Origin: Burhinus oedicnemus
Lineage: Eukaryota > Chordata > Aves > Charadriiformes > Burhinidae
Direction of reading: 5' to 3'
DNA: 64,000 nucleotides
Assembly (NCBI GenBank): GCA_008921705.1
Contig: VFFE01007669.1
Span: 7,599,336 to 7,663,335 of the forward strand
Shown: positions 1 to 13,000 of the stretch, piece after piece
Layout: every line of letters begins with the position of its first letter
Numbering within the stretch: position 1 is the stretch's first letter
Notes under the pieces: generated by a model
What the model saw: the letters and a program-made list of their open reading frames with translations, nothing else
Databases searched by the model: none
What the model was told of the DNA's origin: nothing
Position numbers and translations under genes: made by a program

Positions 1-3000
1 ATCATGGTTGTTATTATTATTTTATTAAATTATTTCTGAGCCATCCAATGCTGAATTTAGTTCTGTTATATATAAAAATATTGACAGTTCTAAGACAAGC
101 TTATATATATTGTCAAAAATATATAAAGAATATCCTAGAGCTTTTTAGAGACATTCTAATTAAGGAAATCATAATGCAGTTTAATTTGGTCAGCATTTTT
201 CACATGTACCCTAAAGTCTTAGGCAGCACAGCATACACAGAGGATTCCTGAGTTCTTCCCAGCAACATTTCAGGACATAGGACTGAGAGATCGTCTCTCT
301 GTCTTCTCTCTCATTTCATTCAGATGTTAAAATTTTACATCAACGATTATCAAAACACGTTTTTTCATTATTGGCTAATGAGGAGGAGAGACTCTTAGCA
401 GTCCCTTCGCTCATCATTATGCTCAATGGTGGCTTCCATACCATAAATGGAGAGAAAGTTCCTAAATCTCTTTAATGTAACCATGAAAGTTGCAGAAATC
501 ATTTTAAACTGAAGCTGACTTTAAAACCATCTTCTTCTAGGCAGAGTTTCAGTTCTGTGAAAATTGCATCAGTATCTAGGAGCCTAAAAAATTTCACTCA
601 ACTGAAATCTCACTATTTTGTTGTAAAAACTGCAGCTGAGAGGTATCTGGGAATGGATTATGCTCTACAGATTTTCTTGGAGCGATGGGTCCTGGAAGCC
701 CTGAGGTCTTCAGTAAGAGGCAACCGAGACGTTTGCCCACTTTTGAGCCAGTAGCTCCAGAAAACCAGACAGGGTAGCAGGCAGACTGGCAGGACATCAG
801 GGACTGTCACAGAGTCATCAAACCCCAACCATTCCTACGCGGATGCTGATGAAACGGTGAACTCCAGTTCAAAAAATGTTTCAGCAGAAACCTTTAACCA
901 GGTCTACTCGGCAAGATAGTCTATGCAGGAGGGGATATAACACAGTTATTGCCAGATTTGTACACAAAGTTTCTATGGACAAAGTCTTCAGAAAAATAAC
1001 TAAATTTGAGTTTAAAAGCTGAGAGAACGCTCCAAATTAATGTGCTCTGTTTTTTAACACAAGTCCCACTCACGCCTTTGAAGAACGGTGGTGTTTTCCC
1101 TTCCGTGTTATTTTAAGAGTAAATAAAAACGCTTCATAGAAGAATTTCCACAGCAAGAAAGTTTCACAATAATTTTCTCCTTATTAACTGGCCTGACCCT
1201 CAGGAATGGCATTCAAGGTTTTCTTCTGAGGCTGCTTGGCTGAGCAAGGATGTGAGGGGCCGCCTGATTTAGCGGTTCAGAGCGCCAAGCGGGAGAGTTG
1301 CCACCTCCAGCCCACCACTCCCGAAGAACAAACCTACAAATCACTTGTCACCAACTTTGATCTACCTTGTTTCAGGTGGTTTCCCCTCTGTCTATTATTT
1401 CTGCTAAGAGACCCGTGAAAATTAAATACAGACCCCATCAATGCTTGAGTGACCTAGTGCTCTATCATAGCAGCAGTGTAATAGCAATAAATCATTTCAA
1501 CTTTAATCTATTGTTATTGATGAATGTACAATTATTTGTCATCTAATATGCTGAAAATGATGACCAAAGAAATAGATCAACTTTTTTTCTTCTTCCAAGT
1601 ACGGCATTGATGGATTGTATCCCTAAGCTGTTATTACACTTATAATGTACTCTTCTGCTATGACAGCACAGCTAGTTTTTTAATCATTCCATAGTAATCA
1701 ACTTAAGACAACATAGCAAGACTCATAACTCATGTTCTTTTCATTTTTGGCAGTGATGGGAAATGAAAATGTTTTTATTCTTTTGAAATAATTCTTACCT
1801 GACTAGGCTGAAGATTGCTTTAAAATTGTAAATAAATGGTTGTTTATTGAGCTGGAACTGAGAAGTGACATATTAAAATGCCCATTTCTGAAGAAAAAAT
1901 AATAATTTAGGCCTGAGTGGAGCTAGAGTTGGTTAAAAAAAAATACTTTGTTTTTCTTTTAACCGGTTCAGTGCTAACTAAAATCTGTACTTGCTGGTTG
2001 AGTTATACAAGCAATGCTCCTATTGCCATATTTAAGAGCAGAGTAAGTCTGTGAAGACAGATTGGCTGGGTAAAGTAATCTCGGGGTACGTTTTCAAAAA
2101 CTCCTTTTGAAAATCTGTGGACTTAGGAGCCACTTTCCACTTTCAGCAGCAACCCAGAAGTAAGACATGTTCTAGAAATTGCGATCAACTTAAGTTCAGT
2201 AGATTAACTGGAACTTGTAAAAATCTCTTGGAAGAGGAAAAAGAAAACGTAAGTCATTTCTCAACACATTGTAAGGATCGGAAGACCAGACGTTGCTTTC
2301 TAGGAGTTACGATGCTTCTGAAACCTGTACACAATATAAGAAGAGAAAATATTTCAAGAAACTGGTTTTTGATCATATGTCTAGAAAAATGTGTCATTGC
2401 AACACTACCAAAAACACACTAATAAAACCACCTTTTTTTTAAACGCTGACTCTGATCTGATAGTTTTTATATGAAAAAAAAATTACTGGATTTGCTCCGT
2501 TAAATGAGATGTAGCTTTTAGTCCATTCTCCCTATTTTATTTTAAAATGACTATGCTAAAAAGACCACAGATAACTTTTTGTCTTACAGCATATACAGGA
2601 CTAACGAGAGGTCTTTGAAGTATTTTATTGCCCAGCAGTCCCAGACAGCCTTTGCACAGCTCGAGAGCCTGCACAAGGCAGCTTTCTCTCACCTCTGTCA
2701 TCTCACCTTTATCTTCATATATTTCTATCTGTATTTCTGCTCGTTTTTCAACTGTTTTGCAGTGTTGTACCCTTTGCTGGGCAAAACCTGACCTCCTGCT
2801 TTGCTTCTGCTGTGGCTCCGGGTCCCATCTCACCCTGGTCGGACACTGGTAGCTGCTGGGCTGGGAGTCCCCTGTCCCTCGTCCGGCTCACAGTGACACC
2901 CACTGCCCTCCCCATACAACACCACGTCTGCCAGCTTTATTTTGCCTCTGAGAATTCTTAATCGTGACCCTTTCGTCTTATTTCTCTCTTGTTTGTCAAT

Positions 3001-3133
3001 AATAAACTCGGTCACTTGCTCTGCTGTCTTTCATCTATCTGTCTTCCCATCACTCTGATGGCTTCAGTTTCTGGGAAGTAATTTCCATTTTTGAACAGGA
3101 TTGCAGAAGTCCGATATTAGTCTGGGAAAAAAT
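1..3133. other. Unique AT-rich intergenic or intronic DNA, no gene seen
   Basis: No open frame here exceeds about 100 codons, and the frames on the two strands overlap without any recognisable protein domain. The stretch opens with a short TTA-rich run (about 10-27). No transposon end, tRNA fold or CpG cluster was recognised. It ends where CR1 homology begins. I see nothing further to annotate. Confidence 0.7.
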
Positions 3134-4078
3134 AAACCATCTCTTCAACGACCTGGATGAGGGGATTGAGTGCACCCTCAGGAAGCTTGCAGACGAAACT
3201 AAGATGGGAGGGAGTGGTGATCTGCTTGAGGGTAGGATGGCTCTACGGAGGGATCTGGACAGGCTGGATCGATGGGCTGAGGCCAATGGTGTGAGGTTCA
3301 ACACGGCCAACTGTCGAGTCCTGCACTTGAGTCACACCAACCCCATGCAGTGCTACAGGTTTCGGGAAGAGTGGCTGGAAAGCTGCCTGGCAGAAAAGGA
3401 CCTGGGGGTGTTGGTCAACAGTTGGCTGAATATGAGCCAGCAGTGTGCCCAGGTGGCCAGAAAGGCCAACAGCATCCTGGCCTGCATCAGGAATAGTGTG
3501 GCCAGCAGGACTAGGGCAGTGATCGCCCCCCTGTACTGGGCACTGGTGAGTCCCCACCTTGAATATTGTGTTCAGTTTTGAGCCCCTCACTCCAAAAAAG
3601 ACATTGAGGTATTGGAGCGTGTCCAGAGAAGGGCAATGAAGCTGGTGAGGGGTCTGGAGCACAAGTGTTTTGAGGAGCAGCTGAGGGAACTGGGGTTGTT
3701 CAGCCTGGAGAAAAGGAGGCTGAGGGGAGACCTTCTCGCTCTCTACAACTACCTGAAAGGAGGTTGGAGAGAGGTGGAAGCTGGTCTCTTCTCCCAAGTG
3801 ACAAGCAAATGGACAAGAGGAAACAGACTCAAGTTGCACCAGGGGAGGTTTAGATTGGGTATTAGGAACAATTTCTTCACAGAAGGAGTTATCGAACATC
3901 GGAACAGGCTGCCCAGGGCACTGGTGGAGTCACCATCCCTGGAGGTATTTAGAAGCCGGGCAGACGTGGTGCTGAGGGACATGGGTTAGTGGTGGGTTTG
4001 GCAGTGTTAGGTTTATGGTTGGACTTGATAATCTTAAAAGTCCCTTCCAACCTAGATGATTCTATGATTCTATGATTC
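3134..4078 (+). mobile_element. CR1 LINE retrotransposon, 5'-truncated 3' fragment
   Basis: This is the 3' end of a CR1 non-LTR retrotransposon, the dominant LINE of birds. It starts inside the reverse-transcriptase domain at the '[11 protein letters not shown]' segment and runs through the C-terminal 'LEYCVQF', '[17 protein letters not shown]', '[14 protein letters not shown]' and 'DMG' motifs to the natural stop near 3987-3989. A 3' UTR follows, ending in repeats of GATTCTATG. The usual catalytic FADD motif reads LADE here (near 3188-3202), so the active-site aspartate pair is damaged. An in-frame TGA at 3579-3581, at a site that is normally tryptophan, splits the frame; the reading frame continues unchanged after it. 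5' truncation is normal for CR1 insertion. The copy is not functional. Confidence 0.96.
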
Positions 4079-7000
4079 AAAGTGCAGTTACTATAACTGA
4101 ATCAGAGGTTTCACTGGACTTTTGTAATAGTTTAACGCAGGTAACACATTTAGCTTTTCTTTCAAGCTACTAAGCCATTCCTACCCAATCTCAAGTCTTG
4201 GTGGGGAATCTGCATGAATTTAATTCTCCAAAGCAAGAATTTGACAATGATATTTGACATTACCTTTGTTTTGAAATCCCTTTACTCTTGTAAAGGGCTT
4301 GTTCCCTGCGGCCATGTAGGAACAAATGACACCATATTAGAATTTTCCTGACAACCATTATGACCAACTATTTCGTCATTCACCAAGGGGTTCTTTTTCA
4401 TTGCCATTAACACAACTTCAGTAAATGAAACAGAAACAACAGATAGGCTAAATGTTGAAAAAGGACACTCTGTTAATCAAGAAACAGCGTAATAAACTTT
4501 GAAGAAGGTGATTTTCAAAAATTCCTAAGAAAACAGAGAGCTCAAAAGTTAGTTTTCTGTGCCAGGGACCCAATCTGGTTCAAAAGTGACATCGAATCTC
4601 TGAAAACCACCTGCTGCTTGCACATGCTGGAGACGCTCATCTCCAATCCAACTCCAAAACTGCAAATCTCAGCAGCAATGACGAATGCATTCCCTGAAGC
4701 CCATGTACCTAGAGACTAATTTAACTTTTTGCTGATCCTATAACAATGGACCATTTACGGCCTCCTCTGTATCAAGGTGTCTGCCAGCCTGGTCCTGTCT
4801 ACAAGTAAAGGACTGGATTTTAAACGATCTGGGTTCATGGACCCTCCCCTCAAATCATTCAATTGATCTTGAACACCTAAGGAAAATACTTTCACACAAA
4901 ATGAACCCTTGCTGCTGGCAGATATAAGCAACATTGGCCGAAACAAGCAGAGAAAGCGATGGTGATCTTCACTCACTGCTCTGAGCTGGGTGGGAAACCA
5001 ACTCTTGACTCAGACTCGTGCAGCCCACCAGTACGTGGGCAGTTTTCCTCAAATCCAGAAAAACCCTCTTCCAAGACAGGCAGCCCTGGTGCAATGTAGG
5101 CCATATGTTCAGAAAACATTTGGGGGGGAAAAAAAGACAAAACAATATTTTTACGGGTTTTTTGTTTGTTTATTTGAGTTGTCAGTAAAATTTCACGTGA
5201 GGAATTTTTAGGGAAGTTCAAATCATTGTCAGCCTTCCTCTGCAAAAGAGTCAAGAAGCTCCTCCATCCCTGAGTAACTCATAAAGGAAACGCTGCCAGG
5301 AACAATCCTCCAAAGAAACGGGGATCTCGGCGCTGCCCTCAAACACAAGTGCTTCTTTACAGCCTTTTCAAAATCTTGATCTTTCTAACCATCCAACTCA
5401 GACACCAGCGCTGGTCAGCATGCAACCTCCCCCAAGGAAAAAAATGAAAGTGAAAATGCCACGGTAAGCAATGAGAAATGTAGATTACCAGCTTTAACAA
5501 GCCTCCACAAATCACCGACGTCTTAGGTTGTAAAGGTCGGCTCCGGCATGGTTACTGATATATTCCACTTGGCGATGGCTGCGCTCTTGTAAGGCTGAAA
5601 TGGGCTCTATATGTCATACAGATTGGGTTTGGACTGCTGCCGATGGAGCACTGGAGAAGCAAAGCAATCACTCTACAGACGCACAAATACCGGGTATCTT
5701 GTTCCACAGGAAAGTCAGGAGCTGAGTTGTTTGTCTTCCATCCTAAAAGAGCCATAAGCACCATAAAATTCCCCCCCCAAAACCTGCTTTAAATGCCTAC
5801 GGCTTAAAAAGTTGTTAAAATCAATCAAGTTTTGTTCTGATCATAGTATATGATAAACCTACAATATGCAATGTAATTTTTAAAAAAAGTGATTTAAAAC
5901 AAACACGGAAATGTTCCCCTTAATGTACCGCCTCCATTAGAAAGCTCACACACGCTGGTTCGAAAGCTCCCATTAATCACTCCCAAAGACAGCCGAGCTA
6001 TGGAGAAAGCACTGGGCTGGCAGGGTTTTCTTCTGGTTCTGCAAAAGGTCAAGACCTTTTAAAATTATTTTATGGGCAAGTACAGCAACGCTTCACACGC
6101 ACGCATGGAGAGACGCAAGCAGTAAGTCCGAGCCCTTTAGTGACTTCAGTGCTGCACTGAGGCGTGCGGGTACCAGTTCTCCCCAGAATGTAACAGGATA
6201 CGGGATAAATTCATACCTGTTTAACATCTGTTCAAAAATCCTTTGTACAGTCTAATTTCAAGACAGTCCCATGATATAAAACACATCTTTCTAGAATGAA
6301 GAACATCATCTTTTCCTTAAGAACGTTCGTCCCCTGCGTGTTTTGCTGGCACTTCGCATCCCCCACTTGTTGGAAATGCCTGTAGAGGTTTTCGTTGCAT
6401 CACCTCGTAGCAAACCGTTTCTTTATCAATACAGCATCGACGCAGCAGAGAGGCAGACTCCCTAACTCTTTACCAACAAGAAAACCGATTCTGGAAGATA
6501 AGCTATTACATCTTCCCTCAAAGCATGCAATATTCAACTCCAGCAGTCTGCTTTTTGTTGTTCAATGTTGGGACACCATTAATCATGCCTTTTTTTCATG
6601 AGAAATAACTAACAAATAATTCACATGGAATGTTACACCTAAAACAACCGCAAAAGGACCCAACAAATAATACCTAAACTTCTGCCTGCTTAGCCACCAG
6701 ACGGACTGAGCTGTATTTGCTTTTCCACAGAATTTGTTTAGGGAATTATGAATGTTGCTAAGTTGCTTGGTGCTCCTTGCCTTTAGCCATCATTATCAGT
6801 TATCTTTAGGGGTAATCATTTTTCTTAAAATCATGACCCGTTTGATATCTTAAAAACAGCAACATTAATTTTCATTTGTCACATAGTAGGGTATAAATTG
6901 ACTAAATGTTAATAGCATTCTTCTTGAGTAATCAGTTCTACATGATTAACCTAAAAATTGCCAAAATATTGTTTACTATTCATTTGTATCTGAAGAAAAA

Positions 7001-7324
7001 AGAGAGCCACGATCCATGAGTTAGGGCGAGATTAATTTAGTTTCTGATCTGTATTAAAACTTGCCACAATGATTCATAATCATTTTACTCAATATTTATC
7101 CTGACAAAACTATTTAATTTGGAGAGCTCCTCATAGTATAATAACGCTGCCCCAAAGCATCGCTGCTTCCTCATGCTTACAATCAGTTTCTCTGCCATGG
7201 AGCAGTAGGTATGTTTAGTAGTTGAGGGTTTGGGTTAGGTTTTGTTTTTTTAAAAGGTACTTTAACTTTTTTCTCTTCTTTTTTTTTCCTCCTTGATACA
7301 GGAGAACATAGTCAATGGTCTTTA

Positions 7325-7338
7325 CCACCATCTAGTGG
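7325..7338 (-). promoter_or_regulatory. Possible CTCF-binding motif
   Basis: On the minus strand the 14 bases read CCACTAGATGGTGG. This fits the vertebrate CTCF core CCASYAGRKGGCRS at 13 of 14 positions, with T in place of the usual C at position 12. CTCF sites organise chromatin loops and insulators. A motif match alone has a notable false-positive rate, so occupancy is not shown. Confidence 0.35.
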
Positions 7339-7794
7339 ATCTAATTACTTACAGCAAGCCACAATAATATCAAAGAACAGAGACCAAAAATATTTAACCT
7401 GTCGTGTATATGGGATTTTTTCCGTCTTATGGAAAATATGGCATTAGTTGTCACATTGTGTTTATTTCTGTGTATTGCAGCCTGTAATACAACACCGCCA
7501 CTTCATTAAAAATGGAGAAAACAGACTCCCCTTGGAGACAGTGCTTAATATTAAAAAAAAAAGAAAAAAGTGAGATGGCATACAGGGCATAATTGAGTAT
7601 GCAGGTTTTTTATAACTTACAAAGAGCTTTGGGGTCAGAATACTATTCCAGATCTTAAAACATGAACAGCAATGAACCAGTGATTCTCCCAAATGAAAGA
7701 GCCTGAAACAGAAATGATTTCTCCTCTGAGCCCTGATCGAGTTTTCAGAAGTTTGCAGCTATTTTACCAGTTAAGTAGCATGACAGCTATTACT

Positions 7795-7890
7795 CTGCCC
7801 GTGCCCCCAGCGTGTGTCCCTGGGGAGTCACCAAAGCCCCCGGTGCCGGTGCCGGGGCCGGGGAGGACGGGCAGAGCTTCACCGCCCTGA
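7795..7890. other. Small GC- and CpG-rich patch
   Basis: About eight CpG dinucleotides fall in some 95 bases, including a short GGTGCC/GGGGCC-type repeat around 7842-7864, while the flanks are CpG-poor and AT-rich. It is too short for a classical CpG island. It could be a minor promoter, a GC-rich tandem expansion or a decayed insertion. No coding meaning was recognised. Confidence 0.4.
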
Positions 7891-9967
7891 GTGGGCAGAG
7901 TTGGGTATTTACTGCTGCCCAAAGAGCTTCGTCCAGGGCATCTGTAAAAAAGAAGAGCACTAAAATCACACACTGTCAAAGAGAACTTAAAAAAGTCCCT
8001 CGGGGATATTCTCCCTTTAAAAAGGACTGTGGTTCTTCTTCCTTCGAGCAGCAAAAATGTCTATAACTAAAATACATCTCCAGGATTTTTTTTAATTTTT
8101 TTTTTGATGGAGGGAAAATTCCCCACCACCACCGCAGCGAAACGGATTCTAACCCCACAAAAGCACTTTTCAAACGGACACTGCTGTCCGCTGCTTGGAA
8201 GTGGGAAAGAGGAGTGGTTTTGGCGTGCTGGGTTTAGTGATGAGAATCTGGCTTCTGCTTTTGCTACGGGATCCTGATACGCCTTTCAGCCAGGACTTTT
8301 ACATTCTGCTCCCTTACTTGCGTACCGGAGAAAATACCTCCATCGTTCGCAAGCACCAGGATATAAGGCACTCACCATGGTAGGGTCACGTGCGCTGTAG
8401 GAGCACAGTGAAAATGCAAATAACAAAAGCAGAAAAAGCTTGACCAACGTCATCACATTTAATAAATACATGCGTGTTCGGCAGCTGTAGAAGGGTAGTT
8501 CTCTTCCTCCACACATAGCAGAACGGAGATAAAGTGACTCCTGCGGCTCCCACAACACCACAAAATATTTTACAGCCACAGAAGGGAACGGCCCAGGCAC
8601 TTCTCGGACCTCTTCCCCCAGGAAAGGGACGGGCAGCATCACCTGCACTCCCCTCTCCCAACACCAGCCCTCGCCTTTTGCGACACCTGCCGGGTCAAAA
8701 ACTGCATCAAAACCAAATTAATTTAAGATTTGCTCCCAGCCTTCTGCAAGGTGGGTTTTACTGGGGAGGTTTGTTCTCCCCTAAGCCCCTCGGGTAAGGC
8801 TGAGACTAGTGATACTTCTCTAAAAATGCTTCTTATTCCAAAATTTTTGCTGCTTCTGAGCAAAATTTATTGGTGCTCCAAGCACAATTTATTCTCTTGG
8901 TGTCAGAAGGTGTATCTGTACTTTCCCCACCGCCACGCTTCTCGACACACTGCCCGCCACTCCTACTGTTTCCCTGAAACCTCACGCAGATATTTGCCTT
9001 CTTAGAAGCACGTGCTTTTATTAAAAAAGCCTCCACAATAATATCGAGGGGTGTTGCCTTGAGTTACCGATGCAGTGGTTTATCTCTCACGCCCGTAAAT
9101 GTATCATCCAATTAACTAATCCATTATTTCGCATTCTGCATGACCGTATTCATCAGCCCGGGCCAGGTTACAGGCTCCCTGAGCCTTTCTTCACCCACCT
9201 GGGAAGAAATAATATATTAATCGCCGTGCGTGGGATGTCCTCAACGACCGACATCCACAACTGCTGGACATTGCCATATACACAACTGCGCGGGTGTCCC
9301 TGTATGAACACACAGCCGCGTCAGCGTTCCCACGTCACTTCTAGTGTCGCTCCACGTCAGTAGAATTTGCTTGTCTCCTCCCTCATGTGCAAACGGCACA
9401 TTTTTAAGCAGAAGTATCACTGTGCCCTGCAGCCACCTGTGGCTTTGCCCACCTTCCCCCAGTCTGGGAAATTCCGATCACCCAGTTTAGGAAGCGCCGG
9501 GATGGACAAATGAAATTTTATGCACTTGCCAGGACACTGGACATTTCTTCTCAAACTGAGGTTTATCTCACTGTTTTATAATAATTGAAGGCAACATCAC
9601 AGTTACGACGCCCAGGTTTCTTTCACCAAAATCTCTCTGTAAAGCTCTACCGCCAAACCCTAATCTTCTCCAGCACACCACGCTGAATTACCAGCAGTTT
9701 CCTTCCCAGCTACTCGGGGTTTTATTTTAAACTTTAGCCTTTAAAAAAAAAAAGAGAAAAAAAAGGAAAAAAGCTTTAAAAGGAAGAAAAAAAGCCGCAA
9801 GCAGCTTCTCTCATTGATACCCAGTAGCAGGACTGTGTCCTTCCTGGAGGGACCTCGGATTTTGCACCTGATTAAATAGTAACTCAGGGTTAGAGTCGTG
9901 CTCTTGGTGGCTCAGTGGTCTGGTTGACTGGCTGACAATCTCCACAGGGTAGAGTGCAATTTACTTG

Positions 9968-10000
9968 TGTGCCCCAATTAGCAGTGCTAATTGGGGCACA
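9968..10000. repeat. Perfect inverted repeat: 16-bp arms, 1-base centre
   Basis: The left arm TGTGCCCCAATTAGCA (9968-9983) and right arm TGCTAATTGGGGCACA (9985-10000) are exact reverse complements separated by a single G at 9984. Chance formation of such a repeat in 64 kb is very unlikely. The sequence could extrude as a cruciform or fold as a hairpin RNA, or could be a symmetric protein-binding site. No transposon family was recognised. A T-rich run follows directly (10014-10027). Confidence 0.95.
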
Positions 10001-10070
10001 AAATCTGTGTAAATTTTTTATTTTTTTAAAGTCAACCACCATTCTGGGAATGGCAAGCGGGCACTGAAAC

Positions 10071-10085
10071 GGGGGGGGGGGGGGG
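10071..10085 (+). repeat. G15 homopolymer
   Basis: Fifteen consecutive G residues follow 'ctgaaac'. The run lies about 70 bp from the perfect hairpin at 9968-10000. Long G runs can form quadruplex structures and are error-prone in sequencing, so the exact length is uncertain. Confidence 0.9.
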
Positions 10086-13000
10086 TTGATCTGCCCTTGA
10101 AGTGCCTGAACAGAGGGTGCAAAAAGTACTATTAAAAGGTATCCAGATGAAGGCCGAAGTTTTGGGGTGTTCTCTTAGCTTCTTCACATGCCTGGATTTG
10201 AAATTCTGCATTTCGCCACACACGGGCAGAGCCGGGCAGCTGCTCGAGAGGGAAGTTCTCAGGGCCCGGCAAGCCCCAGGTGATGCTCGGCTCTCCCGGA
10301 TCTGCTCCGCAAACTCTGTGCGTCTGTAGTTCTGTCCTGCGTAGGCTGGAGAATCCCCAACCTGGTATTTTACCTGTCTTTTCAATCAGTCATTAAAGAA
10401 TGCTAAATTGATGAAAAAAGAACAGCAACACAGGAGTGTAGAATAATCTACAAGATTTCTGATAATATCAAGTTTTATAAGTTTTTCTTAGAACAATACA
10501 GCAGAGCAAAGAAGTATTTTTTTTATTAAACTGTGCAGGGAATTACTTAGGCTCATACACAATTATTTCAGCTGTATGCCAGATACCACAGGTACTAACT
10601 AAATGCTAGTAACTCTTTCACCATGATTATTCTGGTGTTTGCATACAGAAATGGCACTTCAGACGCTTAACTGCCATTAGCGTGCATTAATATTTGGTTT
10701 GCATCCACGGTTGTAAGTTAACCGTTTGTGCAAATATAGGCATGACATAATTTGTACACTTTTGCACACACAAAAATTAGCTCTTTTAAGATCAGGCTAT
10801 ACTTGCTGGATCATTTCTGTGGCTGATGCTCCAAACAGAATCCCAGATTTGAATATAAATATTTATCAGTTCAAAGCGGATGTGTAAAATAAACAGGCTA
10901 GAAAATGAGATGCTTTTTGCTTTTTTATTATGCCATTTGATAACACTGTAAAAGAATTACTGTACACTTCTCCAGCTAAAAAACTCCCCATTTCAGAAGC
11001 GCAAGCTGATTTTATTTTGATCTATTATAATAATAAAAGAACAATTATCTCTTTCCTAGAAGCTTCAAGCCTAAATCACCTCATGTGCTTAATTCAGGAT
11101 GCTGTGAAAAACCACAGTATTAAGGGCGGCCCATCTCACATAGCTCCAGTCAAGCACCAAAGGGTATAAAACCAACAAGACATTTAAAACCCGGACTTAT
11201 TTGTGACTGTTATTCGAGGGCCATAAGGGTGACTGAAATGCTACAAGGGAAAAGCACTTTACCTATGAAAAGACCTTGCACCAGCACCTCCATCCCACGC
11301 GAGAGGAGCCAAGAGATGGAGGAAGGGCTGCGAGCTGGGTCGGGGTTTCGGGAGGCGAGCACTGCCCGGTGCCGGGGAGCTCCGCGGTGGGATGTGGCAG
11401 CCCCGCGGAGAAAGGTAAGAGGCCAATCTGTTGGAGTGAAACACAAAAATATCTTTTACAGAGGAAACGTTGGTAAGTCATCTAAACAAAAGCATGCGCC
11501 CATACTCCCCAGTACCTGGGGCTGACACAAACGCACAGTTTGCTGATGCTAAAGAAGTCAGGTAATTTTAAAAACCACCATTAGTTCGCTATCCATGGGC
11601 TTTTTATTTCGGAAGGAAAAAAAAATAAAAATCTACTTTTATGGCTGTATCATAAATGACAAGCAAAACAAAGTTTGCTCCTAGTTTATTGGGACTTGAC
11701 TTGATTACAGTATGTATATATACAGTTAAACTTAGCCTTAACTTGCAAACTAATTAAGCTCAGACATGTGCTAAGGTGCAACGGAAGCAAACGGTGAGCC
11801 AAAAAGCACACAGCCAAATAGGTTTTAACATCTCATGGTCCCTCTTGCCAGGTGGCATCTCTGTCGCTTTGCTCCAAGGTATGAGGTCCTGCCTGTAGAT
11901 AAACTGCAGGAAGCTTTTTCTCCACTCTATAAATTATCCCTCCCGTAAAAAGATGAAACCGGGTTGCATGTGCATGCCCCTGGCACTTCGGCTAAGCCAA
12001 AGTGTGTCTTTGCAATGGATTTAGAAATAAGGGAGCGACTACACGTCTTCTCTCCGAGCCAAAACCACCGTCTTTATCAGGAGCTAAGCAGGACCAGGGA
12101 TCTGGCCTACTTTAATTACACGTACAGATATAGCCAAATGCATTTGAAGCTGCTGAACAACAGTTTTAAAACAAATATGGGCAAAATCAAAAGAAAAGAT
12201 AAACAGAAGCATTTCCACTTGCATAACTGCTTTGGTCCCACCTATAGCTTACTCCGAAACACACCCAAAAATGGAGACTTGTGACACCGACATTAGCATC
12301 CTTCGTCACCCACACTCTGAATTGCATAATAAAGTTTTTATTCAGCCCAGGTGAATTATTCTCACATCCTTACCTATAAAATAATTTCCTTTTTTTGGCC
12401 ACACATGCGTGTTGCTGCCGGAGCCCTTGTCTCACGTTCTGCAGAAGGGATAAAAGAGAACCTCAGCTCCAAACCTTCTCTCGGGACTCACTTCCCACCC
12501 ATCCCATGGAGCACCCTGCGGTCAGCGTGGTCCAGAGACACATGCAAAGCAGCCAGCCAGCAGATGTTTCTCTCCTGAGACACTAAAACCTGTCTAGTTT
12601 TATCTCCCAAAACTGACAGTAGACTTTCTGCCAGTCTTCCCATGCCTGCTTTCCCGTCCTCCTCCCTCCTTATCCATGGGGTTTCCTTCTAAAGCCCGAG
12701 ACCTTTACAAATGTCCAAATCTAAATCTTAACTTTGTACCCCGGGCTGATGTCACAGTGGGGTACCAGCCCAGATTCCCAATGTTCTACAGGAGTTAAGC
12801 TGCAGCTCCCATGGGTTTTCACTCTTTCCTTCGGGCTCCTCTAAAATCCCAGTTTTTTTGTTGTTACACAGATGCTTCAGCACTTCCCAGCAGGTCCCTT
12901 CGCCTCTGTTTTCCCTGGAAAGGTCTGGCAAAAACATCTCTCCAACAGGTTTTGAAATGACATCTCTTCCCCTGTGTGTGTTACTCTCTTCCCTTGCGGT

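Larger units (their letters stand above)
4079..9967. other. Unique noncoding DNA with one CpG patch and one CTCF-like motif
   Basis: There is no recognisable coding exon or transposon in this stretch. It is AT-rich, apart from a GC- and CpG-richer segment near 7795-7890 and a CTCF-like motif at 7325-7338. A-rich low-complexity sequence occurs at about 9739-9795. Short open frames such as 8286-8648 (minus) overlap other frames and carry no known motif. Confidence 0.65.

Noticed and set aside
3243..3899. 218-codon minus-strand open frame
   Set aside because: It lies wholly antisense to the CR1 coding region and is a shadow of that frame.
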